This document shows, in pieces, positions 53,954 to 62,856 of a stretch of DNA of 64,000 nt. The DNA lies in contig JALHNQ010000014.1 of the NCBI GenBank assembly GCA_022843405.1, forward strand, positions 1 through 64,000, in the 5' to 3' direction. This DNA comes from Methylocystis sp. Lineage in GTDB: Bacteria > Pseudomonadota > Alphaproteobacteria > Rhizobiales > Beijerinckiaceae. The notes below the pieces were generated by a model. The model was not told where the DNA came from. It made no database searches and saw only the letters and a list, made by a program, of their open reading frames with translations. The stretch's first letter is position 1; the number at the start of each line of letters is the position of its first letter. Both the position numbers and the translations under genes were made by a program.

Positions 53954-55489
53954 CTACTTCTTCTTTCCGAACGGGTTGAGCCCGCTCAGCAGTCCGCCGC
54001 CGAGCCCCGGCAGGCTCGGCTTATTGAAAAGATCGGGAGGCGGCGCCGCCGGAATGCCGCCGGGAGCGCCCTTCGGCTGTTGGACGCCAAGCTTTGCCTG
54101 CAACTGCTGCAGCTCTTCCTGGGACGGCATCTGCATGCCGGGGCCAAGCCCCATCATTTGCGCGGCCTTGCCCATCATCCCGCCGCGTTTTCCCGCGCCG
54201 AAGGATTTCATCAGATCGGCCATCTGCCGATGCTGCTTTAGGAGCTTGTTGATCTCCTCGACCTTGACGCCGGAGCCCGCCGCGATGCGCTTCTTGCGGG
54301 AGGCCTTCAACAGATCGGGATTGCGCCGTTCCTTGGGCGTCATCGAAAGAATGATGGCGCGCTGGCGCCTCACCATTTTGTCGTCGAAGCCGGACGCGGC
54401 GATCTGGTCCTTCATCTTGGCGACGCCGGGCAGGAGGCCCATGATCCCCCCTAAGCCGCCGATCTTTTCGACCTGGGCGAGTTGATCGCAAAGGTCCTGC
54501 AGATCGAATTTGCCCTTGGCCATCCGCTCGGCGGCCTTGCGGGCCTGTTCGGCGTCAATCGCCTGGGCGGCTTTTTCGACCAGCGCGACGATGTCGCCCA
54601 TGCCGAGAATTCGGTTGGCGATGCGCGTCGGCGAGAATTCGTCGAGCGCGTCCATCTTTTCGCCGACGCCGATGAGCTTGATCGGCTTGCCGGTGACATA
54701 GCGCATGGAGAGCGCCGCGCCACCGCGGCCATCGCCGTCCATACGCGTCAATACAATGCCGGTCAGCCCGACCCGCTCGTCGAAATTCTGGGCGAGATTG
54801 ACGGCGTCCTGTCCGGTCAGCGCATCGGCGACAAGCAGGATTTCATGCGGCTTGGCGGAGGTCTTGATCTCCGCCATCTCGGCCATCAACGGCTCGTCGA
54901 TATGGGTGCGACCGGCGGTGTCGAGCAGCACCACGTCGAACCCTTGCAGCCGCGCGGCGTCCATCGCGCGCTTGGCGATCTGAACGGGCGTTTGGCCGGG
55001 CACGATCGGCAGCGTGTCGACCTCGACCTGCCGGCCGAGCACGGCGAGCTGCTCCTGCGCCGCCGGGCGCTTCACATCGAGCGACGCCATGAGGACGCGC
55101 TTGCCGTGGCGCTCCTTCAAGCGCTTGGCGATCTTGGCGGCGGTCGTGGTTTTGCCGGCGCCCTGCAGGCCGACCATCATGATGGCGACCGGCGGCGAGG
55201 CGGCGAGATCGATCGGCTCCGCGTCCTGGCCAAGCGTCTCGATCAGCACGTCATTGACGATTTTGACGACCATCTGGCCAGGCGTCACCGATTTGATGAC
55301 GCCGGCGCCGACCGCCCGGTCGCGGACCTTGTCGGTAAAAGAGCGCACGACGTCGAGCGCGACGTCGGCCTCGAGCAGCGCGCGGCGGATTTCGCGCAGC
55401 GCTTCGTTGACGTCGGCTTCGGAAAGCGCGCCGCGCCGCGTGAGCTTGTCGAAAATGCCGGAGAGCTTGTCGGAAAGGCTCTCGAACAT
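53954..55489 (-). CDS. ffh: Signal recognition particle protein Ffh
   Basis: Ffh binds signal sequences and SRP RNA and targets nascent membrane proteins to FtsY. From ATG at 55489 the protein has 511 residues. The N domain starts [16 protein letters not shown]. The G domain has [18 protein letters not shown] near residue 107, [13 protein letters not shown] near 190 and [15 protein letters not shown] near 250. The Met-rich M domain fills the last 180 residues. AGGAGA lies seven bases before the ATG; a frame back to 55519 is rejected. Confidence 0.97.
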   Translation of the reverse strand: MFESLSDKLSGIFDKLTRRGALSEADVNEALREIRRALLEADVALDVVRSFTDKVRDRAVGAGVIKSVTPGQMVVKIVNDVLIETLGQDAEPIDLAASPPVAIMMVGLQGAGKTTTAAKIAKRLKERHGKRVLMASLDVKRPAAQEQLAVLGRQVEVDTLPIVPGQTPVQIAKRAMDAARLQGFDVVLLDTAGRTHIDEPLMAEMAEIKTSAKPHEILLVADALTGQDAVNLAQNFDERVGLTGIVLTRMDGDGRGGAALSMRYVTGKPIKLIGVGEKMDALDEFSPTRIANRILGMGDIVALVEKAAQAIDAEQARKAAERMAKGKFDLQDLCDQLAQVEKIGGLGGIMGLLPGVAKMKDQIAASGFDDKMVRRQRAIILSMTPKERRNPDLLKASRKKRIAAGSGVKVEEINKLLKQHRQMADLMKSFGAGKRGGMMGKAAQMMGLGPGMQMPSQEELQQLQAKLGVQQPKGAPGGIPAAPPPDLFNKPSLPGLGGGLLSGLNPFGKKK

Positions 55490-56402
55490 GATTGTCTCCT
55501 GGAGGAGAGTGAGTAGCAAGAGGGCGAGTAGCGCGTGGACCGCTATTCACTATCTCACTAAGCAAATTCCAAAACATATCGCGCCCGGGGGCGCATCGCG
55601 CTGCCGGGCGTTGGCCTGCCGCCTCTCGGGCGGCTCGGCTAGGATCGGTTTCTCTTTCGAGATGTGACTCGGCTTTTAAATTCCCAGCTGGCGCAAGTCA
55701 ACCGAATCTCCCGGCTGCGGATTCGCGCGCCTGGCGCATTGAAAGGCAAGGTCCGAACGGACCTTCGCCAGGCTCGGTCGCTGCGGTCGCCTCCAAAGGA
55801 GTTCGAAGCGACATTCTCCAGCGCCGTCGCATGGCTCCTCGTCGCGCGCATCCGACCCTTACGCCGTGCATCGCAAGACCTTGACACAAAATAGGATTAT
55901 TTCGAGTCAGACGGTTAATCCGAAAGTTATGCGGTGAGCGTGCGGCGTTGTTCAAAGAAAAACGAAAGTCGCCGCATGATTGCGAAGAATTCCGCCTTCG
56001 GCGGGACTATGATGAAATTACACGGAGTTATGAAGCATCCATTCTTTCGTTCCAGCTTGTTGTGATTATATTCACGCAGTTCGTTCCAAAGAGTCGGACG
56101 GTCTTTCACTTGAGGCTCAGGCGAGTTATTATACTATGAGTGGCCGACGAATGGAGGCTCGACCCCTGGGGAACGATAGATGGATGGATCGCGCGCGCCT
56201 GCGCCGTGGAAAGGCCGATCGCGGATTTTCGCATCGAAAGTGCTTTAAATTATTGAAATCTAATATCTTATTCGCCTTCTGCGGCATTCCGCCTCTAGGC
56301 GGTGTGATCTTAGGGGAAAGGCCATCAAGCCGCGAAAAGTCCGGCGTACGAGCGATCGTTAAGTTGAAGTTTTCCAAATACTTGGAAGCGGTGTAAGGAG
56401 AG
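55490..56402. other. Long gene-poor region upstream of the exopolysaccharide genes
   Basis: These 913 bases hold no open frame that resembles a protein on either strand. GC content falls clearly between about 55880 and 56400. Seen features are TTGACA at 55881-55886, TATACT at 56130-56135, and the small palindrome CCGCCT-CT-AGGCGG at 56289-56302. The part nearest 56403 should be the leader of the export operon, which begins after a TAAGGAG ribosome-binding site. A regulatory RNA or decayed gene is possible, but nothing definite can be named. Confidence 0.5.
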
Positions 56403-57155
56403 ATGCGCGCAACTGAGCACGCAAGGGTGGGATACGCGCGAGCGTTTGCCGCCGCAGCCGTTGGGTTAGGCCTTAATGTTCTTTTAGCCGCCTGCACGGG
56501 AGTGCCGAGCGAGCGAGGCGTCGCGTCAGGACCGATCAGCGACCGGGCGGAAATCGAGCGGGCGGCGAGCGAATATATCGGGGTCTCGACGCCGGGCGCC
56601 AAAGGCTATTTGATTGGCCCACAGGACGTTTTGGAGGTTACGGTCTTCAAGGCGCCGGACCTGTCCAAGAGTTTGCAGGTCGCAGAGGACGGAACCATCA
56701 ATTTCCCGTTGATCGGGCAAATTACGGCCGCAGGAAAGAGCCCGTCCCAACTGGAGCGCGAGATCGCGTTGCGGCTCGACGCGCGCTACATAAAATCGCC
56801 GCAGGTCTCCGTTTTCGTCAAGGAATATAACAGCCAGCGGGTCACTGTCTCAGGCGCGGTGAAAACCCCTGGCGTTTTTCCCTTGCGCGGGAGCGAAACG
56901 CTCATGCAGGTGATCGCCAAAGGCGGAGGACTCGATCGAGACGTGTCATCGAGCGACATCGTGATCTTTCGTACGGTCGACGGCGCGCGCGCCGTCGCGC
57001 GCTACGATTTTGACGCGATTCGCAGCGGCGCGGCGGCGGACCCGCAGGTGCTTCCGGGAGACATTGTCGTCGTCGCGGATTCCGCGACGAAGCAAGGATT
57101 GTCTTTCCTGCTGAAACTCACGCCGCTTGCAACGCCCGCCTACTACTTCTTCTGA
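56403..57155 (+). CDS. Wza-like polysaccharide export lipoprotein
   Basis: This is an outer-membrane polysaccharide export protein. It has 250 residues. A signal peptide ends in the lipobox LLAACTG with Cys near residue 31. The poly-export domain lies at about 66-145, with GYLIGPQDVLEVTVFKAPDLSKS and FPLIGQITAAGKSPSQLE, followed by one SLBB-type domain (about 148-235) with VTVSGAVKTPGVFPL. It is shorter than E. coli Wza (about 380 residues) and lacks the C-terminal outer-membrane helix in recognisable form. The Wzc-like kinase gene follows after 42 bases. Confidence 0.92.
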   Translation: MRATEHARVGYARAFAAAAVGLGLNVLLAACTGVPSERGVASGPISDRAEIERAASEYIGVSTPGAKGYLIGPQDVLEVTVFKAPDLSKSLQVAEDGTINFPLIGQITAAGKSPSQLEREIALRLDARYIKSPQVSVFVKEYNSQRVTVSGAVKTPGVFPLRGSETLMQVIAKGGGLDRDVSSSDIVIFRTVDGARAVARYDFDAIRSGAAADPQVLPGDIVVVADSATKQGLSFLLKLTPLATPAYYFF

Positions 57156-57197
57156 TCGCTCCGTGACTCGCGTTCGTTCCGCATCCAATAGGCACAC

Positions 57198-59519
57198 ATG
57201 ACCGACGGCCGCCAAAACGAAATGCCATCCGAGGACACTACGCAAGCGCGCGGCGCGATCATGGAACGCAGCGCAGACTCAAAGAGTCAAATCGCTCCGT
57301 CCCGCGACGCCGACGGAAATTATTACTATGGCGAGCCATTTGTCGACACAAGCGTCGACCTGCGCGATTCTTTGCGCGTTCTCTATAAACACAAATGGCT
57401 CATCGGCGCGGTGGCGGCCGCATGCGTGACGCTGGGTTTTTTGCATGTCCTGATGGCCAACAAGCTCTATACGGCGACGCTTCGACTGCAGATCGACCGT
57501 GGCGTCACCCATATCGTCGAAAGCGGCAACGTCATGCCGCTCGAAGGCGTTTTCGACATCGAATTCTATCAGACTCAATACCAGCTCTTACAGAGCAGAA
57601 GTCTTGCCGAGCGCGTGGCGGTGCTCAGCCGCTATTCGCCCGATCTTGATCCGAGCGCGAAATCGACCGCCTCGGGCGCCGATCTTCCTTCCGGTCGCGT
57701 CGAACCGGAGCAAGCCGCGCGCCTGAGCGCATCGGTGGGCGCCATACTTGCCGGACGTGCGGTCAAACCCGTAACCGGATCGCGACTGGTGGATGTGACC
57801 TTCACCGACACCGATCCTGATCGCGCCCAAAGGGTCGCCAACGCCTTTGGCGAAGCCTTTGTCGCCGCCAACCTTGAGAAGCGCTTTCAAGCCAATGCCT
57901 ACGCCAAGTTGTTTCTCGAGGATCAGCTGCAGCATTTGAAGCTCCGCTTGGAGGAAACCGAAAAAGCGCAACTCGCTTTCGCCGAGAAGGAGCAGATTGT
58001 CGCGACCACCGACAAGACATCCATCGCCGAAAGCAATCTCGCCGCCGCCCATACGGCGTTGGGCGGCATCGTGGCGGAGCGGATCAAGACCGAACAATTG
58101 TGGCGACAGGCGCAAGACGCCTCGGGTTTCGATCTTCCCCAGATATTGAGCAATCGAGGCATTGAGGAATTGCGCGGCCGGCGCAATGAATTGACGACTG
58201 CGTATCAGGAGAAGGCGGAGACCTTTGGACCCGACTATCCCGATATGGTGAAGCTAAAAAACAAGATCAAAGAAATAGATCGTCAGCTCGGCGCTGAGAT
58301 CAAGACGATCAAAAACTCGCTCAAATCCGCTTTCGAGGCGTCGCTCAACCAAGAAAATGAAATGAAGCAAAGGGTTGAGACTCTGCGTCAAGAGACGCTC
58401 GATCTGCAAAAGCGAAGCATCCAGTACAATTTGCTAAAGCGAGAAGTCGATACGACGCGCACGCTTTATGAGAATTTGTTGCAGCGTTACAAGGAAGTGG
58501 ACGTCGCTGGCGGCGTTGGCTCGAACAACGTGTTTGTCGTCGACGCCGCTGAACGACCCGGCGCTCCGAGCGCGCCTAACATGTCCAGGTCCTTGATGCT
58601 GGCCTTGGCGCTTGGTCTCGCATGCGGCGTGGGCGCCGCTTTCGCGCGGGAGTATTTCGACGACAGGATATACTCGCCGTCCGACGCCGAGCAGGCGACG
58701 GGGCTGCCGCTGCTTGGCGTAGTCCCTTTGATCAAGAACCCGAAAGAGCTCCCGGCGCAAATGTCGGATCAGCGTTCGGCGCTCTCGGAGGCCTACCGCT
58801 CCGCCTGCACGTCGCTGCAATTTTCGACCCCGGCCGGTCTGCCAAAGTCGCTGCTGATCACAAGCGCGGGACCCTCGGAAGGAAAATCGAGCACGGCCTT
58901 CGCCGTCGCGCGTCAGTTCGCCGCCATCGGCCTCAAAGTGTTGCTCATTGACGCCGATCTGCGACGGCCTTCGTTACACAAGCAATTCAGTCTCGATAAC
59001 AGCAAGGGCCTTTCGAGCTTCCTCACCCGCAACTGCGAGATGCGCGACGCCATTCGGCGGCAAGACGGCGCGGATGACAGAATTTATGTTATGACCGCGG
59101 GGCCGGTCCCTCCCAATCCGGTCGAATTGCTCAATGGCTCTCGCTTCGCGTCGCTGCTGACGGTCAGCGGCGAGGCGTTCGATTTGGTCGTCATCGACGG
59201 TCCGCCGGTCGGCGCGATGGCGGACGCTCTCGTGCTGGCGAATACCGCGAACGCCGCGCTGTTCGTGATCGCGGGCGGAGAGGGACGGAAAAGCGGCGTT
59301 CGAAACGCGCTCAAACGGTTGGCCCAGGCGCGCTCGAAGCCGGTGGGCATCATCCTCAGCAAGTTCGACTCTCGCATGGCGAGCTATGGATACGGATATG
59401 GATATGGATATGATAATATTTACGAATATGGCTATGGCTTAGAGGACAAGCGCGACTCTGGCGCGCAGCGCGGCAAAGATGGGCCGAAGAAGTTGAACAA
59501 TGGCGCGGTCGTCGGTTGA
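57198..59519 (+). CDS. Wzc-like polysaccharide co-polymerase and tyrosine autokinase
   Basis: This is a BY-kinase that controls chain length and export. It has 773 residues. A Wzz domain with a membrane segment near residue 70 (LIGAVAAACVTLGFLHVL) leads into long periplasmic coiled coils (about 225-420), then a second membrane segment near 460 (MLALALGLACGVGAAF). The cytoplasmic kinase has Walker A TSAGPSEGKSSTAFAV near 552, Walker A' LLIDADLRRPSLHKQF near 577 and Walker B LVVIDGPPVGAMADA near 670. The C-terminal tail has eight tyrosines in about 20 residues, the autophosphorylation cluster, encoded partly by a hexamer repeat. The next gene starts within its last 20 bases. Confidence 0.94.
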   Translation: MTDGRQNEMPSEDTTQARGAIMERSADSKSQIAPSRDADGNYYYGEPFVDTSVDLRDSLRVLYKHKWLIGAVAAACVTLGFLHVLMANKLYTATLRLQIDRGVTHIVESGNVMPLEGVFDIEFYQTQYQLLQSRSLAERVAVLSRYSPDLDPSAKSTASGADLPSGRVEPEQAARLSASVGAILAGRAVKPVTGSRLVDVTFTDTDPDRAQRVANAFGEAFVAANLEKRFQANAYAKLFLEDQLQHLKLRLEETEKAQLAFAEKEQIVATTDKTSIAESNLAAAHTALGGIVAERIKTEQLWRQAQDASGFDLPQILSNRGIEELRGRRNELTTAYQEKAETFGPDYPDMVKLKNKIKEIDRQLGAEIKTIKNSLKSAFEASLNQENEMKQRVETLRQETLDLQKRSIQYNLLKREVDTTRTLYENLLQRYKEVDVAGGVGSNNVFVVDAAERPGAPSAPNMSRSLMLALALGLACGVGAAFAREYFDDRIYSPSDAEQATGLPLLGVVPLIKNPKELPAQMSDQRSALSEAYRSACTSLQFSTPAGLPKSLLITSAGPSEGKSSTAFAVARQFAAIGLKVLLIDADLRRPSLHKQFSLDNSKGLSSFLTRNCEMRDAIRRQDGADDRIYVMTAGPVPPNPVELLNGSRFASLLTVSGEAFDLVVIDGPPVGAMADALVLANTANAALFVIAGGEGRKSGVRNALKRLAQARSKPVGIILSKFDSRMASYGYGYGYGYDNIYEYGYGLEDKRDSGAQRGKDGPKKLNNGAVVG
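59385..59414 (+). repeat. Hexanucleotide repeat encoding the kinase Tyr tail
   Basis: Four TAYGGA hexamers (59385-59408) followed by TATGAT encode alternating Tyr-Gly in the Wzc-like kinase. Because each unit is six bases, gain or loss of units would change the number of tyrosines without a frameshift. Confidence 0.8.
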
Positions 59520-60156
59520 CGAAGAGCTCGCGGCGTTGCGAGCCGCATTGTACGTGACCGCGATTCCATCGGGTTGCGCGCAGTTACGAAATGAGCCCTT
59601 GTCCGCCGGCGTCGGACTGTTGCTACGCATCGTCGCGAATGAGGGCGGCGCGATTGAGTTCTACGCGGCGCGGATCGAAAAGCCGCCTGAAGAGCTACGG
59701 CTAGCAGCGGCGTTCTATCTGGAACAGGCGATGTTTGCGCCCCAAGCCGACAGTTACCGCGTCTTGGGCGCGTCGAGACAGGCGTCGGCGGCGGAGCTGC
59801 GCCGAAATCTCGTGCTGCTGTGTCGATGGCTGCATTCCGATTTGTGCGAGGAATTGCAGCGGTCGGTATTCTTCCTGCGAGTCACCCAAGCCTGGAACAA
59901 TCTCAAGACGCCGGAACGGCGCGCCGCCTATGACGCCGTCTTGAACGCCGAGGCCGCACCTGCTTCCGTCTCGCGCACTCCTGGAGCGACCGGCGGCGGA
60001 CGAAGCAAAACCGGGGCAGGCGCCAACGAGGCTGCTTTCCGGGGAAGAAGGCTCGCCAAGAGAATCCAAAAGGAGCGCATGAGCGATCCGCGAAGCCGTC
60101 GCCCGAGCGGCATATGGCGGCTTCTTTCTTTCGGGTGGCGCTGGCGCGCCCGCTGA
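59500..60156 (+). CDS. J-domain-like protein of the exopolysaccharide locus
   Basis: The protein is 218 residues. Residues about 85-150 look like a J domain: YRVLGASRQASAAELRRNL, then LCRWLHSDLCEEL, then AWNNLKTPERRAAYDAVL. The HPD motif that activates Hsp70 reads HSD here, so the domain is degenerate. The first 80 residues are not recognised, and the C-terminal 60 are strongly basic (Arg/Lys). There is no membrane segment. The ATG lies inside the end of the kinase gene (20-base overlap), so the two are translationally linked. A role in regulating the export complex is possible but unproven. Confidence 0.8.
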   Translation: MARSSVDEELAALRAALYVTAIPSGCAQLRNEPLSAGVGLLLRIVANEGGAIEFYAARIEKPPEELRLAAAFYLEQAMFAPQADSYRVLGASRQASAAELRRNLVLLCRWLHSDLCEELQRSVFFLRVTQAWNNLKTPERRAAYDAVLNAEAAPASVSRTPGATGGGRSKTGAGANEAAFRGRRLAKRIQKERMSDPRSRRPSGIWRLLSFGWRWRAR

Positions 60157-60177
60157 ATGGCGTCGGGGTAGTCAGTC

Positions 60178-61506
60178 GTGCTCTCATTCAAGCCGTTCGA
60201 CGGCGCTATCACTTTTCGCCGTCCGCGGCTAAGCCGAGCGCGCGTCGCGATTTTCGGCATTTTAGGATTGGCGCTTGGCTGGTTGGTTATTTCGCATAGC
60301 TACGTCGCCTATCTTTCAACAGCTTCGCCCGTCGCCGCGCTCGAAATCCGCCAAGATGATTCGCAATCGATATTGCGTTTGGCGGCTGACGCGCTGCCTC
60401 CGGCGAGCGACGACCAAAGCGCTGCGGCAGGGTCCTCGCGCCGCTCGTCGCGCGCCCCGACAGAAGGGTTACGCGCGCAGGTCGAAGCGGCTCTTATCAA
60501 GAGCCCGCTTTCGGCGCGCGCTTGTCGCCTGTTGGGTCAGATCGCGGAAGTCGACGGATCCGCCGACAAAGCCGAGCAATTCATGTATGCGGCGGCGCGG
60601 CGCTCGCTCACTGAAATTATCGCCGTCGACTGGATGATGCGCAAAGGATTGGAGCGGAAAAGCTATCGGTCATCCGCATATTATGCGGATGCGTTGCTGC
60701 GATCGACGCCGGTGATTGCCGGCTATGTCACGCCGATCTTGGCGAGGATGGCGGAGAATCCCGACGCCAAGCCGGAAATCATCAGGCTTCTCGCCGCCAA
60801 TCCGAGTTGGCGGCGCACCTTTTTTTACGAACTCGGCGCCTCGCTCACCGATGCGCGCACGCCGCTCGACTTATTGTTGAGTCTTAACGATTCGCCGGCG
60901 CCGCCCACGGCGGACGAACTGAATTTTTACGAAACTTTCCTTTTCGAGCACAAGCTCTATGAGCTTGCCTATTACGTTTGGCTGCAATTTCTGCCGCCCG
61001 CGAAATTGGAGTCCGCAGGTCATATTTTTAACGGGGACTTTGAGCGAACGCCTTCTGGGTCGCGATTCGACTGGCGGTCGCCTTCGGGCGGAAATGTCGT
61101 GGTGGATTTCGCGTCGCGGCCGGAAAAGGCGACGGATCACGCGCTGGTCGTCCAATTTGGGCCGGGGCGAGTCGAGTTTCCCGGAGTGTCGCAAGCCACC
61201 GTGCTGGCGCCCGGCGCCTATGCGCTCAAAGGTTCGTTCATGGGCGAAATCCGCGGACCGCGGGGCGTCCAATGGCGCGTAAAATGTGTGGAGGGGGCGC
61301 TTCTTGGCCAGAGCCAGATGATGCTCGGATCATTTTCCGTCTGGCGGCCTTTTGAACTCTCACTGGTCGTGCCACAGACCGGCTGCGCCGCCCAAACCAT
61401 CGAACTGCAGCTCGCCGCCCGCTCGCCTTCCGAGAAGCTCCTTTCCGGCGTCATCTGGTTCGACGATTTTTCGATCGAGCGAAACGACGAGGGACGTTTG
61501 AAATAA
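60178..61506 (+). CDS. Membrane-anchored protein with helical-repeat and beta-sandwich parts, function unknown
   Basis: I do not recognise a named family for this 442-residue protein. A single membrane segment lies at about 24-45, so most of it is probably periplasmic. Residues 95-215 are helical and resemble tetratricopeptide-type repeats (SPLSARACRLLGQIAEVDGSADKAEQF in outline). The C-terminal part, about 285-435, looks like a carbohydrate-binding beta-sandwich: FNGDFERTPSGSRFDWRS near 285, LKGSFMGEIRGPRGVQWRV near 365 and GVIWFDDFSIER at the end. It is the fourth gene of the export operon, 21 bases after the J-domain gene, with a GTG start. Confidence 0.78.
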   Translation: MLSFKPFDGAITFRRPRLSRARVAIFGILGLALGWLVISHSYVAYLSTASPVAALEIRQDDSQSILRLAADALPPASDDQSAAAGSSRRSSRAPTEGLRAQVEAALIKSPLSARACRLLGQIAEVDGSADKAEQFMYAAARRSLTEIIAVDWMMRKGLERKSYRSSAYYADALLRSTPVIAGYVTPILARMAENPDAKPEIIRLLAANPSWRRTFFYELGASLTDARTPLDLLLSLNDSPAPPTADELNFYETFLFEHKLYELAYYVWLQFLPPAKLESAGHIFNGDFERTPSGSRFDWRSPSGGNVVVDFASRPEKATDHALVVQFGPGRVEFPGVSQATVLAPGAYALKGSFMGEIRGPRGVQWRVKCVEGALLGQSQMMLGSFSVWRPFELSLVVPQTGCAAQTIELQLAARSPSEKLLSGVIWFDDFSIERNDEGRLK

Positions 61507-61534
61507 CAGCCTGGCGGACTTTTCGCCGCGCGCT

Positions 61535-61651
61535 CTACGGCAAATGCGCGACGAGCGTCCAGGCGCCGAGAAAAACGATCATGACGACGCACAGCGCCGA
61601 AAGGACGATGAGGATCGCCTTATTGGCGGCGCGCCGACCGTTTTCTCTCAT
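61535..61651 (-). CDS. 38-residue single-helix membrane peptide of the cox operon
   Basis: This short frame encodes MRENGRRAANKAILIVL followed by a hydrophobic helix (SALCVVMIVFLGAWTLVA) and ends HLP. The basic N terminus and single helix are typical of small oxidase-associated subunits. GGAG lies nine bases before the ATG. It is 54 bases after the subunit IV stop, and a strong hairpin lies between them. It may be an accessory subunit of the oxidase; this is inferred from position and shape only. Confidence 0.6.
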   Translation of the reverse strand: MRENGRRAANKAILIVLSALCVVMIVFLGAWTLVAHLP

Positions 61652-61679
61652 TCGCACTGCGCTCCGGCAACCGCGGCAT

Positions 61680-61713
61680 GCGCGTGACGGAGCCGCACGG
61701 CTCCGTCACGCGC
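61680..61713 (-). terminator. Perfect 15-bp hairpin over the subunit IV stop codon
   Basis: GCGCGTGACGGAGCC (61680-61694) and GGCTCCGTCACGCGC (61699-61713) are exact complements around the loop GCAC. The right arm contains the stop codon and last codons of subunit IV. No T run follows in either direction, so it may be a transcript-stabilising hairpin or Rho-related end rather than an intrinsic terminator. Confidence 0.6.
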
Positions 61714-62092
61714 CGAAGAAAAACACGCGGAGATAGTTCGTATATTCGCCTTCCCAGGCCATCATCGCCATCAGCACGAGCACCGCCAATGGCGGCGTCA
61801 GAATCGCGACGACGAGCGCGAGCCGCTCCCACGCCATATGCATGAAGACCGCGACGATCAATCCCGCCTTCAACATCATGAACACGATGATCAGAGTCCA
61901 GCGCAACAGGCCGTGAAAATCGAAATAATCGACGAGATAAGAGCAGGCGCTGAGCACGAAGAGCAGCGTCCATACGAGAAGATAGAGCTTTATCGGATGC
62001 TGCTGGCCATGCGCCTGCGCCGCGGGCTGCGCCGCGTGAGCGAGAGGGGCATGGGCATGGGCATGCGTCGTATCATCCGTCATCGCCGTCAT
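61706..62092 (-). CDS. Cytochrome c oxidase subunit IV (caa3/Cyo type)
   Basis: The protein is 128 residues with a His/Ala-rich N-terminal tail (about 1-33) and three membrane segments at about 36-56, 66-88 and 93-115. The pattern HPIKLYLLVWTLLFVLSACSYLVDYF then KAGLIVAVFMHMAWE is typical of prokaryotic oxidase subunit IV, where KA..V..FMH is conserved. It is a small structural subunit of a heme-copper oxidase. GGGAG lies eight bases before the ATG. It follows the subunit III gene by 22 bases. Confidence 0.9.
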   Translation of the reverse strand: MTAMTDDTTHAHAHAPLAHAAQPAAQAHGQQHPIKLYLLVWTLLFVLSACSYLVDYFDFHGLLRWTLIIVFMMLKAGLIVAVFMHMAWERLALVVAILTPPLAVLVLMAMMAWEGEYTNYLRVFFFGA

Positions 62093-62114
62093 TCTTTTCT
62101 CCCTGTCGGAAGCG

Positions 62115-62843
62115 TTACCACAGATAGAAGAAAGCAAAGATGAAGACCCAGACGAGATCGACGAAATGCCAATACAGGCCCATGATCTCGACGATCTCGT
62201 ACCGGCCCTTGCGGCTCGTGAAAAAGCCGGGGCGCCCCACGTCATAATCGCCGCGCCAGACGGCGCGCGCAATGATGAGCAGGAAAAGCACACCGACCGA
62301 CACGTGGAACCCGTGAAAGCCGGTGATCATGAAGAAGCTCGACCCGAACTGCGCCGCGCCGAAGGGATTGCCCCAGGGCCGCACGCCCTCATGAATGAGC
62401 TTGGTCCATTCGAACGCCTGCATGCCGACGAAGGCGGCGCCGAAGAAGGCGGTCACCAGCATCAGGATCGCGGCCTTTTTGCGCTCGCGCGCATAGGCGA
62501 AGTTCACCGCCATCGCCATCGTTCCCGAACTCGTAATCAGGTCGAAGGTCATGATCGCGATGAGGATGAGCGGAATCTTCTTGCCGCCGATGTCGAGGGC
62601 GAAGATTTCGCTTGGATGCGGCCATTCCACCGTCGTGGACATGCGCACCGTCATGTAGGAGATGAGAAAGCAGCTGAAGACGAAGGTGTCGCTGACGAGG
62701 AATATCCACATCATCGCCTTGCCCCAGGACGCGCTCTTGAACGAACGCTGATCCGAGGACCAGTCGGCGACCACCCCGAGCACGCGGCTCCGCAGGGTTT
62801 CTTCGGACATTGCAGGCTCGGTCGTTACATGTTCCGCCGTCAT
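62115..62843 (-). CDS. Cytochrome c oxidase subunit III
   Basis: The protein is 242 residues from ATG at 62843, with about five to seven membrane segments. Subunit III features are MWIFLVSDTFVFSCFLISY near residue 45, MQAFEWTKLIHEG near 145, FFMITGFHGFHVSVGVLFLL near 170 with the conserved His-Gly-x-His, and the end GLYWHFVDLVWVFIFAFFYLW. Subunit III stabilises proton uptake and the lifetime of the oxidase. A second subunit III-family gene lies 13 bases upstream. Confidence 0.93.
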   Translation of the reverse strand: MTAEHVTTEPAMSEETLRSRVLGVVADWSSDQRSFKSASWGKAMMWIFLVSDTFVFSCFLISYMTVRMSTTVEWPHPSEIFALDIGGKKIPLILIAIMTFDLITSSGTMAMAVNFAYARERKKAAILMLVTAFFGAAFVGMQAFEWTKLIHEGVRPWGNPFGAAQFGSSFFMITGFHGFHVSVGVLFLLIIARAVWRGDYDVGRPGFFTSRKGRYEIVEIMGLYWHFVDLVWVFIFAFFYLW

Positions 62844-62856
62844 GGCGCATTCCCTT

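Noticed and set aside
54482-55516. 344-codon plus-strand open frame opposite ffh
   Set aside because: Antisense shadow of ffh without recognisable domains or a ribosome-binding site.
56136-56396. 86-codon plus-strand frame before the Wza-like gene
   Set aside because: Arg/Lys-rich without motif or good start signals; more likely part of the leader region.
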